Source of the DNA: Massilia cavernae
Lineage (GTDB): Bacteria; Pseudomonadota; Gammaproteobacteria; Burkholderiales; Burkholderiaceae_D
Direction of reading: 5' to 3'
Length of the DNA: 34,592 bases
Assembly: GCF_003590855.1 (NCBI RefSeq)
Contig: NZ_QYUP01000016.1
Coordinates: forward strand, 1 to 34,592
Positions 32,614-34,592 of the stretch are shown here, one piece after another (within the stretch, counting starts at the first letter, position 1; each line of letters starts with the position of its first letter). Both the position numbers and the translations under genes were made by a program. The notes beneath the pieces were generated by a model. That model saw nothing but the letters and a program-made list of their open reading frames with translations. It did not search any database and was not told the DNA's origin.

Positions 32614-33825
32614 ATGGCTAAATCACACTTTGGCGCTGTCGGGCGGCGGCTAGCCTGCGCTGTACTGTCCGTGGCACTGGTGCTGGCTGGCGTACAGCCG
32701 AAGCGGCCAAAGGCAGCAGCAGAGCGGCCATATTACCTACTATCCATCGGCAAATCCCTGGCATCACACCCGCCGTCAGCCCGGGCCGAGCGTATCCAAG
32801 CTATGTGCTTGATGGCGGCGGCCCCGATGTTTGACGAGGCATTCCCGCTGGATGATCAGTGCAGGCCGCGTTCGCGCCGGGCATCCGGCGGCGCCTGGTG
32901 GTGACCGCGCACGGCGATGGTCCGCCTACAATCCGTTATATCTTATTACAGCAGCGCAGCATTCCTCACAGCCCCGCAGAACATGCTGATGCTGGTCGGC
33001 GCGCCGCCCTGGCCTCAGCTCGTGTGCGAAACGCTGCGTAGTGCAAGCATCGCGGCAAGCGAACGATTCCGTTCGTCAACGCCTCGTCAGCAGGCCAATG
33101 CGTGTGGATCGCCGGCGGATTTACAGGCGACTACATCAACTCTCGATAGGGGCAGGCGCTGGCGGGCGACCCTCGATACGCTGATTGGCAACAAGGTTCC
33201 GGTCGGAGGAACCAGCGCGGGGCTGGCGGTACTGGGGCAATTCGACTTCGCAGCCCTGAACGGCTCGGTGACGTCAGCGCAGGCGCTGGGCAATCCGTAC
33301 AACAGGTACATGACCCTCGATCCGGCGCCGCTGAGTAGCCCGGGCGGCTTCGTCACGCCGCCCGCGTTCGCCAATACAATCATGGATTCCCATCTCGACG
33401 CGCGCGACCGCATGGGTCGGCTGATCACTTTCGTGTCGCGGCTGGTCGTTCCGCATACAGGACCGGGTTCACAGCCATTAGGATGCGCCGGCGGCGTGCT
33501 CGGGAACAATGCGGCTCGCGGTATCGGACTGAATGTGGAGACCGCCCTGCTGGTCGAGTGGGATCCGGCCACGATGCGCTATATCGGACGCCGCGTCACC
33601 AACAATCCGGCGCCGGCCACCGAAAGTGCCGTCTACTTCGTCAGTGTCAGCCAGGGTCCGACCAGTTGCGTTGCTGGCAAGCCATTGGCGATCGGCGCTT
33701 CGGCGGTGCAAATCCGCAAGCTCGCCGATTCCAATACGGTGATCAACCTGTCCGACTGGTCATCCTTTCCGATCCACCGCTCGGTCGGCGTAATGTCGGG
33801 CGTGGTTTCGCCGAATCCGTATTGA
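32614..33825 (+). pseudogene. Cyanophycinase-like (peptidase S51) pseudogene
   Basis: GGGAG precedes the ATG at 32614. A signal peptide is readable (LACAVLSVALVLAGV), then the frame breaks. Recognisable pieces lie in different frames: PSYVLDGGGPDV near 32800, VVTAHGDG near 32900, VWIAGGFTGDYIN near 33102-33142. From about 33167 the frame is stable to 33825 with VPVGGTSAGLAVLGQFDFAA (catalytic Ser in GTSAG), DSHLDARDRMGRLITFVSRL and a normal C-terminal end. At least four frameshifts are needed to join the parts. Family members are exported hydrolases of cyanophycin-like peptides. This copy should not give an active product. Confidence 0.8.
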
Positions 33826-34040
33826 GCGCAAATGGCGCGGCATGGCGCCCCGATATGTCAATAAAGTACTATCCATGCGGCAATCAAATACCGCATATTA
33901 CTTTCCTTGATGACTGCATTTGCATTTTTCGCCAAGTTATACGCTATATGTATGGCGCACATCAGAAATCAAAATTTTATTTATGGCTCGGACTTCCTTA
34001 TACTGCACTGCAACAACACAATGCACTCGAGGAGTTCCAG
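33826..34040. other. AT-rich gene-free stretch before the 86-residue gene
   Basis: 215 bp with lower GC than its flanks. A TATACT at 33999-34004 could be the -10 of the next gene, but no good -35 pairs with it. Confidence 0.35.
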
Positions 34041-34301
34041 ATGACTACCGCAACCTTCCACTCTGCCATCAACCTGCGTGACTACTTCACTGACGTCAGC
34101 CGTGCCGCGCGCGCCTTCGCCGCTGCCCTGTTCGCTGCCCAGGAACGTCAATATGTAGCGCAGGAAGTTGTCGACACTGAAACCGTGTCTGCCCGCAAGC
34201 TGCACCAGAGCCGCAAGCAACTGTTCGCCATGGCCCGCAGCTGCGAATACCATTCGCCATCGCTCGCGGCAGAACTGCGCAATCTGGCGTCGCGGGGTTA
34301 A
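34041..34301 (+). CDS. Hypothetical protein, 86 residues
   Basis: GAGGAG lies 7 nt before the ATG at 34041; the open frame extends upstream only into non-coding DNA. Sequence: TTATFHSAINLRDYFTDVSR, ...ALFAAQERQYVAQEVVDTET, ...ARKLHQSRKQLFAMARSCEY, ending AAELRNLASRG. It is Ala-rich and probably alpha-helical, without signal peptide or transmembrane helix. No family recognised. The next small ORF starts 2 bp after its stop, so the two form a pair. Confidence 0.65.
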   Translation: MTTATFHSAINLRDYFTDVSRAARAFAAALFAAQERQYVAQEVVDTETVSARKLHQSRKQLFAMARSCEYHSPSLAAELRNLASRG

Positions 34302-34303
34302 TC

Positions 34304-34414
34304 ATGGAAATGCTCGGATTCCTTCCCGGCGCGATCGCCGCCGTCGCAATGGCCGCACGTATCGTGATGTTCTTCCGTCACGAGTACAAGGCCAGCAGCA
34401 AAGCGCCTGCATAA
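34304..34414 (+). CDS. 36-residue membrane micropeptide
   Basis: Reads MEMLGFLPGAIAAVAMAARI followed by VMFFRHEYKASSKAPA. One hydrophobic segment (about 4-24) is followed by a basic tail, typical of single-pass small membrane proteins. It starts 2 bp after the 86-residue gene, with GGGG upstream, so coupled translation is likely. Function unknown. Confidence 0.5.
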   Translation: MEMLGFLPGAIAAVAMAARIVMFFRHEYKASSKAPA

Positions 34415-34592
34415 GGCTGCGTTCGCTGCAACGGCGAATGTGCACCGGCCGCCACGGCCGGTGCTGCACCACCTTTCCGGGACCTCGACCGGAATATCGC
34501 TCCCGATGCCTCGGGAACGCGCAGCATCCTTCCCCTCCCCGCTGTCATCCTGTCTTCGACGACCTATACGTATTAATGAGAATTCAATATTA
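34415..34592. other. Gene-free end of the window
   Basis: No coding frame seen. It contains the hairpin at 34442-34464 and, at the very edge, AT-rich sequence (ATTAATGAGAATTCAATATT) that may be the regulatory region of a gene beyond the window. Confidence 0.4.
34442..34464 (+). terminator. Hairpin after the small-protein pair
   Basis: GCACCGGCC-GCCAC-GGCCGGTGC, perfect 9-bp stem, 27 bp after the stop. There is no T-run, so termination is plausible only. Confidence 0.45.

Overview
The window is high-GC chromosomal DNA with betaproteobacterial gene content: an NtrB/NtrC-glnA nitrogen module with RpoN-type promoter elements, an intracellular PHB depolymerase and a PHA-granule protein, FdxA with a TrxR-like ferredoxin-NADP reductase, a PEP-CTERM exported protein, and the rplU-rpmA-obg-proB order. 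Together these point to Oxalobacteraceae, near Massilia/Telluria/Duganella. That placement is inferred from gene content and not from a marker-gene search.

Layout. 1-5300 (minus strand): the 5' end of corA, ntrC, ntrB, a small DUF4124 gene coupled to ntrB, a terminator, then glnA. Upstream of glnA lie a -24/-12 promoter and two NtrC-like sites. 5346-12030: a rhodanese, a TAXI-type substrate-binding protein, a REP-like repeat, a large class A penicillin-binding protein and an EI24-type membrane protein. 12086-16423: an FKBP prolyl isomerase, an acyl-CoA-binding protein, a second REP-like repeat, a PHA-granule protein, a predicted Na+/H+ antiporter, and a thermolysin-like metallopeptidase whose stop overlaps the start of an emfourin-type inhibitor. 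16628-19715: fdxA, ferredoxin-NADP reductase and phaZ. 19760-20810 is a rearranged patch. It holds one intact PEP-CTERM gene with a perfect sigma-54 promoter, two decayed PEP-CTERM tails and a 60-bp stray copy of phaZ. 20949-23274: rsxB-nth and a MYG1-family gene; the nth 3' end and the MYG1 5' end carry a cluster of small frameshifts. 23282-27832 (minus): rplU-rpmA-obg-membrane protein-proB-DUF4272. ispB is divergent at 27974.

The accessory part starts at tRNA-Pro(CGG) (29011-29087). Its last 45 bases recur at 30610-30654 with one mismatch, bracketing a 1.57-kb segment. Four copies of CTGTAGTAC sit near its two ends, as expected for integrase arm sites. The segment has no integrase. It carries a TIR-domain protein with an N-terminal Cys/His cluster, and a small ORF broken by two in-frame stops. 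This looks like a cis-mobilizable integrative element with an anti-phage or toxin cargo and is the most interesting object here. Just downstream is a complete IS66-family element (32-bp inverted repeats, 8-bp target duplication TCCCAGGC, transposase plus a small passenger ORF). Then come a frameshifted cyanophycinase-like pseudogene and two small unknown genes.

No CRISPR array, rRNA or complete prophage is present.
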